From the NCBI RefSeq assembly GCF_025602895.1, contig NW_026516367.1, forward strand, positions 1-64,000: a stretch of DNA of 64,000 nt, given 5' to 3'. Under the pieces are notes generated by a model. It was not told where the DNA came from and ran no database searches. It worked only from the letters and a program-made list of their open reading frames with translations. A program made the translations under genes and the position numbers. Source of the stretch: Polychytrium aggregatum. Taxonomy: Eukaryota; Chytridiomycota; Chytridiomycetes; Polychytriales. The first letter of the stretch is position 1, and the number at the start of each line of letters is the position of its first letter. This document shows, piece by piece, positions 10,799-22,426 of the stretch.

Positions 10799-12226
10799 AG
10801 GGTCGATGACGATTTCCGCTCTATGGCATGTGAGGGAAGAAGGGGAAGCCAGCGCCCGCGCTGTTGGTCGCAGCGCATCCTGTTTTGTTATTATTCTTTC
10901 CCTCCATATATTTTCTCTCTCTCTCTCCCTCTCTCTCCCTCCTCTTTTTTCTCTATCGAGCCCGAGTGGAATTTTGTGCATACTGTGAAAAGATATTCAA
11001 AGAAACCTCCTCTCCTTCTCCCTCTCCCTCTCCCCCTTCCTGCAATTGCCACTGCAGCTGTGGCCTTTCTCAGAGCGAAATACAGCCATCTTGCAAGGAC
11101 GCAATGGATACCTTGAGGATCCGATGTCAAAGGACGTTGAAGGGAGTTGAAGCAGCCCTGACCAGAGACAGAAAACAGGATAGAAATCGGTCAGCCGGAG
11201 CGGAGAGCGATACGATCGAGGCCCCAATGGATCATCGCGGTATTATCAGTGGACACTGGTTTGTCTTTGGCCCCGCCCTCCCGACAGCTGCCCGGACATC
11301 AAATCAGTTTCCTCGGGTTCTTTCTTCCTGGACACACTCCCACCCCCTCTGGCCATCCAAGAACCGCCGGTTTCTCGACCGCACGAACCCGACGGCTCCA
11401 GCTCCCGCCTTTCCCCTCTCCATTTGCACGCCCAAACATGATCGCATGATGTCAGAATCAAGGAGGAGGCTCGTTGACTCTCCCCCTCCTAACGCCTTCA
11501 ACCTCCCAAGCCCGGAAGAGTCATCGTCTCGCTGCAGTGGTATGCAGCAAGCCAGACAGACACGAACATCCTGAGCAAGGAAGGGAGGGATGAGAGGGGA
11601 GAGAGCACGGCGAGGGGTCTCGACTCGCTGTGCCTGCATCGAGCTCGATCCCGATTCATCCGGATTATGGACAAACACAAGTGGCCAAAGAGGCCACAGA
11701 AGCGAGCTGCGATCATGAATCAAAGGCGGCATTGAGGAAGCAAGGCAGATGCAGGAGGAAGGGAGGCGCAGGAGATCGCAGATCTTGGAGAGCGGAGAAG
11801 GGGGCGTGTGGTGACGGATGGGACGCATCTGCCACATCAGAAGTATCTGTCGGGATGTCATCATGCGGTGTCGGGGTGGGTGCTGTCGGGATCGGTCGCT
11901 CGGAAGAGGTCGCTCGGATGAGCTCGGATTGTGGCTACGATGTGGTTGGAGAGACTCACCTGTTGTCATGCGACAGTTAGATCAGCCCGATGCCTCGAGC
12001 GGGGGGGGGAAGCAGGTCTTGTCTTGCGAACTCTAGCCAGGGGCGCTCGTCGAGCATTGTTGTATTGCAATCGGCCCAGATCGCGGCTGGGCGATGGAAC
12101 CAAGTCAGGGAAGAAAGGGGGAAAAACGACAACAGCAAGAAACGCGAAAGGAGATTGACGACCAGCCAGATCTCGCCCCACACACAGCCTCACAATTCCG
12201 AGATTGCCACCGGCGGCAGCGGCGGC
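10799..12226. other. intergenic between convergent genes
   Basis: This lies between the 3' ends of the coiled-coil gene and chitin synthase 1. It contains pyrimidine-rich tracts (10913-10942 and 11007-11039) and no supported gene. The tracts may be part of 3' UTRs. Confidence 0.5.
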
Positions 12227-15200
12227 TTACACCAGCGCAACGGAACTGCGATGGCTCTCGGTATCGGTGTCCCGACCCCGGCCGATCATCTCGTATCCGG
12301 GCTCGGCCGAGGGTGTGTCGCCGAATGAGACGGTGTATGAGGGCCGTCCGTCTGGCTTGGCGCCGAACAGGCCTCGCCCGCCCTGCTTGCTGCTCTTGTC
12401 GCTGTTGACGGACTGGTACTCCACATCGTGGTCGTGGTCGTGGTCGGCAGCCTTTCTTTGGCGCTGGGACCGACCAAAGGGCGAGAGCTCCGTAAAGACC
12501 CGCAGGATGGCAAACACAATGGCGCCCAGCAGCTTCATCGAGCTGATGCCGGCGATTGTAGAGAGCAGGATCAGGAAGAACAGATCCGAGGAGGTGTTGA
12601 TGGAGATGGCAAAGAGCAGTCCGTTGCTGGCGATATAGATCAGCATCAGCCATGTGCGGAAGCCCTTGTACTCGTCCTCTTGGCTCAGAACGACCTTTTG
12701 CTTAGCCTCCTTTGGGGCATTCTGCTTATCGACGAGCTCGCGGATGATGTCGGCGTAGCGGGCAGAGACATCCTCGGCATTGCTGCCGATGGACACATCA
12801 GCCACGATCTTGCCGTCGACTGTCTTGGTCGAAGCCTGAGGAAGGGCTTCTGCCTTGGAATCACCCCTAGCGATGCAAAATCACCGAGCCCAGACAGTGA
12901 GTCAGAGCGGCTAATGTGTGATCAACGTCCCACACCGAGAGCGACGCAGAAACGAGAGCAAGCCCAGCCTCAAGAGGGCAGCGGCGAGGTCGTCTGGCGG
13001 CGGGCCCAGACGACGATTAATGAGTACATACTTGGTTCCCCACGACACGTCGTGGAGGTTGGAGAGGGCATAGACCGTCAGGACATTGATGAACGAGGGC
13101 AGGAGCAAAAGATCTGCAGATGGGTGCGCCGTCAGTGAGGCGTGGCTTCGTTGTCGATACCATGGCGCTGTGCTGGGCTCGAGCTGATGCCGTTTCACTC
13201 CCGATCAAGCCGGCGCATTCGAAATCACGGGTACGGCGAAGCACAGTCGGGCTATGAGTACGTACACTGAATCAAGCATGTAAACATGTGGGCGACATCG
13301 CCTTGAATGATGCTGCCCACCAAGAAGACGCCAAAGGTCGAGGCCAGCGTGGCAATGTAGGTGTAGCTCTGGAACTGGGACTTTTGCAGGTTGTCGTAGA
13401 CCCGGTCGCTGTAGACTTCACGGATGCGCTCAAGGACCGCGCCGAGGAGGAGCTCGCCCGTATCCGAGGTCGAGTTCCAGGACTGGGTGACTTGGCCAAA
13501 GTGCTGGAAGAACTGGTCGTAGTCGCTGCGGGTTTGGTTGTACGAAAAGACGTTCAGGCCCGTCACCTTGACGACCAGCAAGACAATCATGGCTGCGCCA
13601 ATGACACCAAAGCCCATCATGACGTATTTGTAGACCCGATGGAAGGCTTGGGGCCGGTTGCCAAACGAGACGATAAAGAGCGAGACCAGGACCACCGGGT
13701 ACGAGAGGGCGGCAACATTGATGATGACTGAGATGATCTTCTTTTGGATGCTGGGCAGCGTGGTGTCGGTCGACATATCGAGCAGCTGCTGGAGCTGCTG
13801 GAACAAGAAGAAGAACGTGGTCGCGAAGTTGCCTGCGGTATCGGGTGCCAAGATCTTGGTCAGTAGAACTGTCATTGGCCAAGGTCGAGGGAGCGAACAG
13901 CTTGTCTGGAGGGTGGCCGATCTGAGGAGACGGCCACGATAGCAGGACCTACCGAGGATAAACCACGAAAAGATCTGGTTGATGACGTTGTAAAAGAACT
14001 GGATGGTGAAGGCGATTTTACGGGCAAAGCTGTGCTTTGTCTGCCACATCCTCGAGATGTGAGCCATGGCATAGAAGCCAGCAAACATACTGCCGTTCAG
14101 CCAGCGACGGCGCTGCGACAGAAACTCTGGGACAGAGTCTGGGACATCGGTGTCGGCATGGGCTTTGCGGACATAGTGGAGAGTCCACCGCGAGTCCTTC
14201 TTGGAGACCAGCTCGAAACACAGGATACGATCCTCAGCGAGATAGAGGTTTGCCGAGAAGAGCGAGTTGTCTCGAGCCTGTCCAACGCGAGCCTCGCCCT
14301 GTGGTGGTGAATGACACGGCGGGTCAGCGATCGCTGCAGGATAGCTGAGAGCCAGTGAGCATCAAATGTGTATCTACGGGTCATGGACACGCCAATGCCT
14401 GCACACAACGAGCGGCAATCACAGCGGATTGCAATGGTCGGCATGGTGAGATACTTGCCTCGAAATACTTGGCAAGCGGACCGACGCCCGGGCCGGTGTT
14501 TTGAAGGGCCGAGAAGCGGTAGGCAGAAAAGGCGCCGGGCAAGACCGAAATGTATCCAAAGACACTCTCAAGTGCTGCGAGGATGACCGAGCAAACGTCA
14601 GTGGGGGAGGACGCAAGCCAGCAGAGTGCCGAGGTGAAGGACACATGTCGATGAGGACAGCCATCGCCTCGAGTGTACATCTGGGGTCATCGGTTCCATG
14701 GAGCGGATGCAACGGATGCAACGGATGCAACGGATGCAACGGATACAAAGCAACCAGACGAGTGTGAACTAACGCAGGGCCACAAACCAAACAGAATCAA
14801 AGCCTACATTTATCCAGAATGTTGGAGATTTTGTACTCAAAGTTTTGACTGGCAACGAGGGGGTTGCACAGGTTCTTGAAGTAGTCGATACCAGAGCCGA
14901 GATCGGCACGGATTTCACCACAGGCACCGGCAATCTGGTCGTTGCGGAAGAAGGCCTTCCAGAGGTTGTAGAGCGACCCGGCATCAGGCTTTGTGCCGAC
15001 ATCGAGGAGCTGTGTGGTGTGTAGAGTGGGAGGAGAGGCAGCATTGATTAGGTTGATCGCAGAGATGACCCACATTGGCAACTTGAGGGAGGAGAGTCTC
15101 GCCGATCGGCTGGATACTCACGACGCAAACTTCTGGGTTGAGCGTGGAGGCAAAGGCATTGAAGAACCATCGATGCGAGTTGATCTTCTTGGCGTTCTTC

Positions 15201-16520
15201 TCCTTCATACAGAAGATGGTCTGGATCGGAGGAATGCCCTCGGCGGCGCCCCAAAAGCGCAGCTTTTCGTCGAGGACCCGTTGGGCCGTGTACTCGTAGA
15301 TATCTGTGTGTGTGAGTGTGCGTGGGGGGGGGTGCAGGGTCAGGCAATAGCGGTCAGCGATGCGGTGCAGCGACCAGGACCAGGATTCCTCTTAGCACCA
15401 TCCTCGTGTCCCAGTGTTCATCATGCATCTTGATCGTGAACATGCAAAGCCAGGGCAGGGATCGAAAGCAAGCGCTGAAACGAAGCGTACGAGCCTGGAC
15501 TTCCTTGTCGTCAACTTTGGACTGGGCCAAGCTGTCCTGGTAAACGCCCATGGTCTCGAGAACCTTCAGGACACCGTCATTGACCTTTGTGCGGCCATCA
15601 GCGACTGCAATGGAGATATAGCCGAAGGAAGTAATACCAGTACAGTGGGCAAGCCAAGGGTGAAGATCCAAGGCGAAGAGCCAGGGTGAGGGTGATTAGC
15701 ATGTCTCTACAACGACGAAGGATCATCCAACAGGGGCTATAGCATCCGCAGATGAGCCTGTCGCCACTCCAGGCTTATTTCTGCGCTATCTACGGAACAG
15801 ATCAGGGCGGCTCAATGGTGATGGTGATGGTGATGGTGATGGTGATGGTGATGGTGATGGTGATGGTGATGGTGATGGTGATGGTGATGGTGATGGTGAT
15901 GGTGATGGTGATGGTGATGGTGATGGTGGCGATGGTGATGAATGTGGCAAATGCAGGTTCACGGGGCCAACTCACCGATACAGACGGCAACTTTCTTCCA
16001 CGAGTCTCTCGACCAGCCATATTTCTCTTTCTGGCAAAGATACTTGATATTCTGGGCCAGGGCAAACATGGTCCGATTGAAGAGGAACTGGATAGATGGA
16101 TGGCGGTTAGCAGAGACTGGGCTGGCGGCGCACACAGGCACCGAAATAACGGGATGGGAGATCTGATGACAGAGTGCAGCGGGCGGATCCGAAGGAGGGA
16201 AGCTGGCACCGCCAGACAAAACGTTTTACCTCGTCCTCGTTGTACATGGTGACGACGACAAAGATCTCAATGTCTCGGGCGAGCTTCTTGATGCGGAGGT
16301 TGTATCCCTTTGCGGTGTATTCGTCTGGGTCGCAGGTGCATGCAGTGTATTGGGTGGTGACAAACTCCTCGCCGCTGGGGTATTCGGCGCCATCCAGGAT
16401 CTCCTGAGCGACAGGGGTGCGGATGACAAAGTTGCCGGAGGACGGGAGCTTGCAGGTCTGCTGCTTGCGGGGGGTGGCCCTGGTCAAGGTCCGCTGCAGC
16501 GTCTTGGGCTCGCTGGACAT
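12227..16520 (-). CDS. chitin synthase, division 1 (class I-III type), ten exons
   Basis: This plasma-membrane GT2 enzyme polymerises UDP-GlcNAc into chitin. Minus-strand exons are 16520-16230, 16087-15976, 15604-15491, 15303-15122, 15009-14808, 14574-14459, 14298-13953, 13832-13266, 13113-13032 and 12866-12227. They total 883 residues and every junction is in frame. Family motifs in order are [18 protein letters not shown], the UDP-binding [24 protein letters not shown], the catalytic LAEDRIL and QRRRWLNGS. Several membrane helices follow, including [12 protein letters not shown] and [11 protein letters not shown], then DVSWGTKGD. The tail is cytosolic, with a His/Asp run and Ser-rich end. 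The N-terminal region before YNEDE is only 97 residues, shorter than in many ascomycete class I/II enzymes. Intron 6 uses a GC-AG pair. Two introns hold minisatellites. Confidence 0.95.
14704..14750. repeat. 9-bp tandem repeat (CGGATGCAA)n in chitin synthase intron 5
   Basis: About five units of cggatgcaa, the last drifting to cggatacaa. It lies in the intron 14807-14575 of the chitin synthase gene. Confidence 0.9.
15814..15940. repeat. hexamer array (ATGGTG)n in chitin synthase intron 2
   Basis: About 19 perfect units of atggtg with one imperfect unit (gtggcgatggtg) near the end. It lies wholly inside the intron 15975-15605. On the plus strand it opens a spurious Met-Val frame that should not be annotated as a gene. 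Confidence 0.95.
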
Positions 16521-17409
16521 GGCTGTGGTGGGGTTGGAACGGGGCGGGCCTGGATGCCGACGGAGATGGATCGATCAGCGGAAGGGAGAGAGAGGGCGTT
16601 GCAGTCCACGGACCGGTGCTGGATGGTGGGAGGCGACTGCTGGGTCGGGGCTGGCGCGGGTATGCGGATGGTCACGGAGCGACGAAAGGATGGAAACCAA
16701 GCCCAGCAGAGACCGGGAGAAAGCTGCCGCGGGCTCATATCGCCGGTCTGGTCGGAGGGGCCGGACGCGGAGAGCCAGATCAGGGTGGCGGTGGTCCACG
16801 CCGCCAGCCACACACAAGGGAACGCCCTTGGTGGGCTCCTCGCCCCCGGCCTTGAGCGGCAGGCTCGGCTGGAGCGCTGTGGGGCTTGTCCATGGAATGA
16901 GATGCGAGATGCGGTGCAGGGCGGATATGTTACGTGCAGAGTGCTGCATGCGACGAGACGGAGGCAAGTATCCGATGTTGTGGCGTGGTGGAAATGCGAC
17001 GGCCGGCACTGTGTGGTCGGCTGCTGGGTGCAAAAGAATGTCAAAGTTGCACGGCTGAGCGATTCTCCCTGCGTGCTGCCGTTTCGCTGTCTCAGAGTCG
17101 ATAGCGCTCTATGTTTACGCACGACTCGACACCTTGGCCGACATATGCCTTGGTCTCATCTGTAGCCCTCATCCGGGATTCTCTCCTTGGTCTCATTCAC
17201 GACCCTCTCGAGCAACTCCACCCCCTTTTGACAAGGGCCTGCTGGCAAGCACCGCCACCGCATCACCGCCTCGGCTGCCAGCCCGTCGCCTTTCCATTTC
17301 ACCGAGGCGTCCTGCCCTCTTCGGCTCTGTCCTGTTCTGCTCTCCATCATCCACCGCTCGCAACGTCCTCGACACCCGCTCCCCATCGCAGCAGTCCATC
17401 ACCGCTCCC
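16521..17409. other. divergent upstream region of chitin synthase and secreted protein
   Basis: About 890 bases between two divergently transcribed genes, so it should hold both promoters. No gene or recognisable operator is seen. The last 200 bases are pyrimidine-rich, as expected near a fungal transcription start. Confidence 0.5.
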
Positions 17410-18120
17410 ATGAAATCTTCTCTCGGCTTCGTCCTTCTCTCGATCGCCTTGATCGCCGCAGGCACTGCTCGGGCCACCACCTCGGGGGTTTGGCTCAACA
17501 CCGACGACATCTACAACGAGCTGATCCCGACGGATCCTGTTCCGGCTCCGCTCTACTGCCTGCGCGACAACTGTCTCTCGATCGGTGGTGTGGTCGACCA
17601 GATCTTCAACTCATGCAACGCTACCATCATGACCCAGCTCTCGGCATCGACCCCGCCCGATATAACCAAGCTCAAGCTCATGGTCTCGGACTGCATCTGC
17701 GGCTCGGATGAGAACGCCCGCCTCTACATTGTTGCGATGTGGCAAGCCTGCGTCATCTGCCAGAACAGCCTCAATACCACGGCCCTCGGCCAGAATCTGT
17801 TCACGACCGCCTGCCAATGCCAGTCCCCTCCGCCGATCGATTTTTTCCTTGACCCACTGACCAGCAGGAAGTGCAACACTATTAACCCGGCTTACAACAG
17901 CAACAGCCGTCGGCGCCCAACCGGCCCGCCTGCGCCTGCCCCGCCTTCATCCAACACCACCAACACCAACACCAACTCGACCAGCAAGGCGGCAGCGCCG
18001 GGGACCACGTCCTCTGCAGCACCGTCCAGCACGAGCCCGGGCATTGTCATCAACAACCCGTCGTCAACGACCTCTATTGCGCCGTCATCTTCGTCGTTCC
18101 TCGGATCTCTGCTGTGGTAG
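17410..18120 (+). CDS. secreted Cys-rich protein with Ser/Thr tail and probable GPI anchor
   Basis: This intronless frame encodes 236 residues. The start was chosen at 17410 because it gives a clean signal peptide (MKSSLGFVLLSIALIAAGTARA). The mature part has ten cysteines, including the pairs DCIC, ACVIC and ACQC, and several N-glycosylation sites. A Pro/Asn/Thr/Ser-rich stalk follows (TNTNTNSTSK), then a hydrophobic end (SSFLGSLLW) fitting GPI attachment. The cysteine spacing is not clearly CFEM or hydrophobin. It is probably a cell-surface or wall protein, and no enzymatic role is visible. Confidence 0.75.
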   Translation: MKSSLGFVLLSIALIAAGTARATTSGVWLNTDDIYNELIPTDPVPAPLYCLRDNCLSIGGVVDQIFNSCNATIMTQLSASTPPDITKLKLMVSDCICGSDENARLYIVAMWQACVICQNSLNTTALGQNLFTTACQCQSPPPIDFFLDPLTSRKCNTINPAYNSNSRRRPTGPPAPAPPSSNTTNTNTNSTSKAAAPGTTSSAAPSSTSPGIVINNPSSTTSIAPSSSSFLGSLLW

Positions 18121-19126
18121 CGACGAGAGTCTACAAGCAGTGTGTTCTGAACCGCGGCGCCGCATGCTCAATATGTCCAATACAACGCCTGACCATCCTC
18201 GCTATTGCGCACTCTGAGATCCCAATGGTGTCGCATGTGCCTGACGAAGGATATCGTCCACGCGAAGGACCTCGCCGATCGTTGGTTGTTTGGGAGCCCG
18301 CTTTTGCTCCTCCACCCGGATTCTCGCAAGGCCGGTGCCCGCACCAGAGGCGACTCGAGGATGCGGCGACGGCGGGAGACCTGGCTGGACAAGCCGGACA
18401 AATTGGAGCGACCGCTGGACAGCTTTCATTGGCTGGGTGTGTCGGGGAGACCGAGCGGCAGCAGCAGCGAGCCAACAGAGGCTCGTTTCCAGCGCATCTC
18501 CAGCAAGGGTCTGGTTTTCATGGAACTTGATGAATCAAGCATCCAGATCAAGCACTCCGATCGAGTATCCAGACCAAGGGCCCTGGATCCATCCGGATTG
18601 TTGTGTCGTTGGTCTCGCTCGATCCAGAGCCATGGGCAGCCAGGCACCGCCCCCACCTTCATTGGCTGCTGCACAGCCCGGGCTTGTCGCAGTGTGGCTG
18701 TGCGGGTGTCTGGCTGTGTCGCTGGCGATGGTTTTCAAGAACGGACCGCAACTCTGGCGTTGCACAATCACAGCAGCAGCACAACCACAGCAGCAGCAGC
18801 AACAGCGGCCCAGCGCGCTTCACCGCGCCCGTCGCACATGTGCGCCCGACGGTGTCATCGTCGATGCACTGTCCCCCAGCCCAGTCCCCGTCGCTTTTTC
18901 TGGTCGCTCCTGCGGTCGCTGTTGCCCTTCGTCTCGGATCAGAATCCTGGCCCGTTCGCTTCTGCCCTCTCCGCACTTGCGCTTGTGGTGTCTTCTGGCC
19001 TGCAGCGGATTCCCTGGCTTGCTTTCTTGCTTGCTTTCTTGCTTGCTCTGCTCCACCTCTTCATAGATTGCTCTCTTGATCCCCCGCTCGCTACCTGTTT
19101 CCTCCCGCCAACCCAAACTACCCACC
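18121..19126. other. intergenic upstream of the peroxidase gene
   Basis: About 1 kb. Open frames of up to 258 residues cross it, but they have erratic composition and one runs into peroxidase exon 1 in another frame. No supported gene. Repeats of ttgcttgctttc occur at about 19015-19045, just before the peroxidase start. Confidence 0.5.
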
Positions 19127-21911
19127 ATGCGCATCTCTGCCTTGGCCCTGCTGGCCCTGACCACCACTGCGTGGGCCGCCAACCCGCCCATCTTCGTCGA
19201 CACCGAGAAGCTGCTGTACCAGATGACCAATGTCCAAGACGGCCTCTTCAACCTGGTCTCGTATGTGATCTCTGGCCGGGTTCTCTGCCTCATCGCCGCC
19301 TCCTCTTGCATCGGCCTCTGTCTGCTGCATATGTCCAACATGGTCCGCCACCCATCAGCTGCCGCACATGGACCATCGCTGCCGCTAGAGCCCAGGCACA
19401 TCGCATGTGCTTCCTCCCTGGCCTATACTCGCTATCCTGGGCAATCGGCTTCGACTTTCCACTGATCCCGCCATGCTCGTTGCCGCCGACTTGCCCATCC
19501 CCCCCCCAACAGCACTTGCAGCAACAATCTTGGAGCGGGTCGCTCGACCGCCGCTGAGTGGTTGAGAACCCTCTTCCATGGTATGTTTCTGGCCCGTTCA
19601 AAAGGGGAGAAGCTGGCCTCGGTTATGCTCTCGTCGACTTGTGCACTCGCCTGCCGACGCTGCATCCCCCTTGGCGTCTCCACAAGCGTTTCATCCCCCT
19701 CACCCATCCGTCCCGCTGTGCATACGCAGATGCCTCGGACTACAACACTGCCACCAAGACTGGCGGTGTCGACGGCTCCATTCAGTTCCAAGAGGAGCTG
19801 AGCCGTCCCGAAAACGCCGGCGCTGCCATCCCCACCGCCATCAACCAGTTCAAGAACTTTGTCAGTCCAGGCGTGACCAGTATGTCCTCTGCTGTGCCTC
19901 GGCCGCACCACGAGCCAACACCCAGCTGCCCACAGACTAACTCGCACTCTTTCGACCCCGCGCTGTCTCCCTCTGCCAGTGGCTGATCTCATTGCCCTCG
20001 GCGCCATCCAGGCCATCCGAGTCTGCGGCGGCCCCAAGGTTCTGTTCCGCCCCGGCCGTCCAGATGCCCTGGGTCCCGGCACCCTCTCTCCGCCCAATCC
20101 CAACGACAACGTCACAACCCATGGCCAGCTCTTCAGCCGCATGGGCTTCTCCCAACAGGACATGATCGCTCTCATTGCATGTGGCCATACCATAGGGTAG
20201 GCGCCAATCGGTGCACATGTGTGTCTCGGCCCTGGCCAGAGTTCCCGACCGTGTCCGCTCTGTTGTCGCATTGTGGCATGTGTTCTCGCCGCTGGACGGC
20301 ACTTGCATCGGCCCCAACGACTTTGTGCTGATGGCCACGCTTCGATATCCGCAGATTTGTCCATGGTATCGATCAGCCCGAGATCATCGCCAACGGCACA
20401 AATGTCTCGCTCGACAAGACTCCCTATGCTTTCGACAACGCCGTCGCCTATGAATACGTCAACAACATCCCCCAGAATCCTCTTACTACTGGACCCACAC
20501 TCCCTCGCTCGTCCGATGCCAACATCTTCAACCTGGACAACAAGGTCACTGTGACAAAGTACGTTCCACCAGAGCACCTCGGCGCATTGTTTCTGCAATG
20601 CGTATGGCACCGCGTGTTGTTGCGATATCTGATCCGGTCTGCCTCCTCACCCATCTCGGGGCTGTAGCTTTGCCAACAACCCCAGTGCCTTCCAGAGCTC
20701 TTGTCTTGATGTCCTGCAGCGCTTGGCCGATCTCGTTAGCCCCGACGTCACGCTCCTGGATCCTCTGATTCCACCCGGAAGCGTTGGCATCACCTCTCGC
20801 CAGGTGGCCTATACCAATGGCAGCATCAACTTGATCACGAATGTTGTGGTGCGTCTCTCTCTCAGCATGAGCCTCGCTTGCGCTCCATCATAGGATAGCT
20901 TGATGGACGGCCCGCTGGCCAGATCCACCCATCATACCCTATATCAAACACGCAGCCAGATGTGTCGCAGCGGTACTCACGCATCTCTTTCCATTCCATG
21001 TCGCTGTGGATTGCTCAGGCATACAACCTGGTCGACTACCCCAACAAGGTCGTCACGCTCCTCTACAACGATACCACCGGTACAACTCACTCCAGTGTTC
21101 TCAGCCTCCAGCCCAAGGTCCTGACCGCCACCTTCACCTCCACCGAAACCTACTCTGTCACCCTGCCGATCGACCCTGCCTCTGGCATCGTGAGCATCGC
21201 TGCTCGCGTCGACATTGGCAACCAGACCTACATGGGCGACAACAACGGCACTTGGTATGCGGTGGACGCAAACAGCATGGTCAACACCGACCTCACCTGT
21301 AGCGTGCTTCTGCCTCCTATCAACGGAATGCAAGCCAACGGCGTGAACGGCACTCTTCTGGTAGGTTTCTTTCGTCGTATCTACCCCGCGCGATCCTCCT
21401 TGCTGTGTCCGCCGCGGCTACCCCCATTGTCGACCGGCTACCATCACGGCCTCATTTCCATCCCAGATACTACCTCGAATCAACTCGGCTAAAACATTGC
21501 CTCTCTCGCTCCTTGCGCCCTCAGGCCAAGGTCTTGAGCCCCTCTCAGAGTGTCCAGATTCCGGTCTACATCAACAATGGCGTGCCCCACCCGCCCTTGA
21601 ATGCTACCCCCATCACCCTGACGCCTGCCGCCCCGCAGGGCTATCAGTTCTACTCGTTCAACATCTCCGAGAACGGCCGCGGCTTCCCCATCTTCAACAT
21701 CACCATCAACTCGAACACCGGAGCGCAGCTGGATCTCAACACCAACGCGGGCCCGGGCTTTGTCGGCCTCTCCTATTCTTACTGCATCATCGGTTCATCC
21801 AGCCCTGTGGCCACCCCCACGACCACAGCCAAGAGCTCGGCCGCCAGAAGCTGGGCCCTGACCGGCACCGTGATTGCCGTCCTGGCCTGGGCCGCTGCTG
21901 CTGCATTCTAG
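19127..21911 (+). CDS. secreted heme peroxidase (plant/fungal superfamily) with C-terminal anchor
   Basis: Eight exons (19127-19260, 19522-19580, 19730-19879, 19980-20196, 20355-20558, 20668-20848, 21019-21360, 21525-21911) join exactly in frame to 557 residues. A signal peptide (MRISALALLALTTTAWA) is followed by the distal site AEWLRTLFHD, with catalytic Arg and His. Next come GGVDGSI, FRPGRPDA and the proximal heme-ligand motif ACGHTIG. These mark an H2O2-dependent heme peroxidase. After the catalytic domain lie about 250 residues of beta-rich sequence with N-glycosylation sites. A Thr/Ser stretch and a hydrophobic tail (VIAVLAWAAAAAF) fit GPI anchoring. The distal His codon is split off to the last codons of a 59-bp exon. 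The substrate is unknown; phenolics or wall polymers are plausible. Confidence 0.9.
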
Positions 21912-22426
21912 AAGCGCCCATCCCCCCTCCCAAGTTGTGGTATTCATGGGTGTCGCCGTTCCTGTCGTTGTTGCTCCATATCCGCCCGATCGCTGTTTGT
22001 CCTTGTCCTTTCACCGTCGCCCGCTCGGAGCCTTGCATCCTTTCGCGTGTCTGGCATGCCAGTGAGCACCCTGAGTTTAATACCTTGTCGCTCCTGGTGA
22101 CTATGAATACACCCTGGCTTTATTTCTTTCCCTTGGGTCCTCATCTGTCCGTGTGTGTGTGTCTCGCTGGACTCTGTGGCGCAGGGCCAGTGGCGCTCAC
22201 ATGACCGCCGCGATTCCTTGGGCGGCTCGCTCAAGAACAGCGCCAAACCTGATCCAACTGCGGTTCTTCCTGGATCCTGTTCGCAGACCGTCTGTGATTC
22301 CGTCTTGCTCGCCGGTTTGGTCGCCGGTTTGGTCGTCTGTGTGTCTGTCTGTGGCTTGGCAAAGACACCTGAGATTCCTTCCATCCTGAAGTCCTCCCCC
22401 TGAGAGCCATCGCTCCAGTCCTCACA
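21912..22426. other. intergenic, peroxidase 3' end to methyltransferase start
   Basis: About 515 bases with no supported gene. A (gt) run at 22151-22162 and short direct repeats such as gtcgccggtttg (about 22315-22335) are the only structure seen. Confidence 0.5.

Noticed and set aside
15752-16252. 166-residue plus-strand frame with a long Met-Val repeat
   Set aside because: It is produced by the ATGGTG array inside a chitin synthase intron and runs antisense over exon 2; no independent coding evidence.
18205-19557. 450-residue plus-strand frame
   Set aside because: It ends across peroxidase exons 1 and 2 in a different frame and has erratic Cys/Arg/Ser composition.
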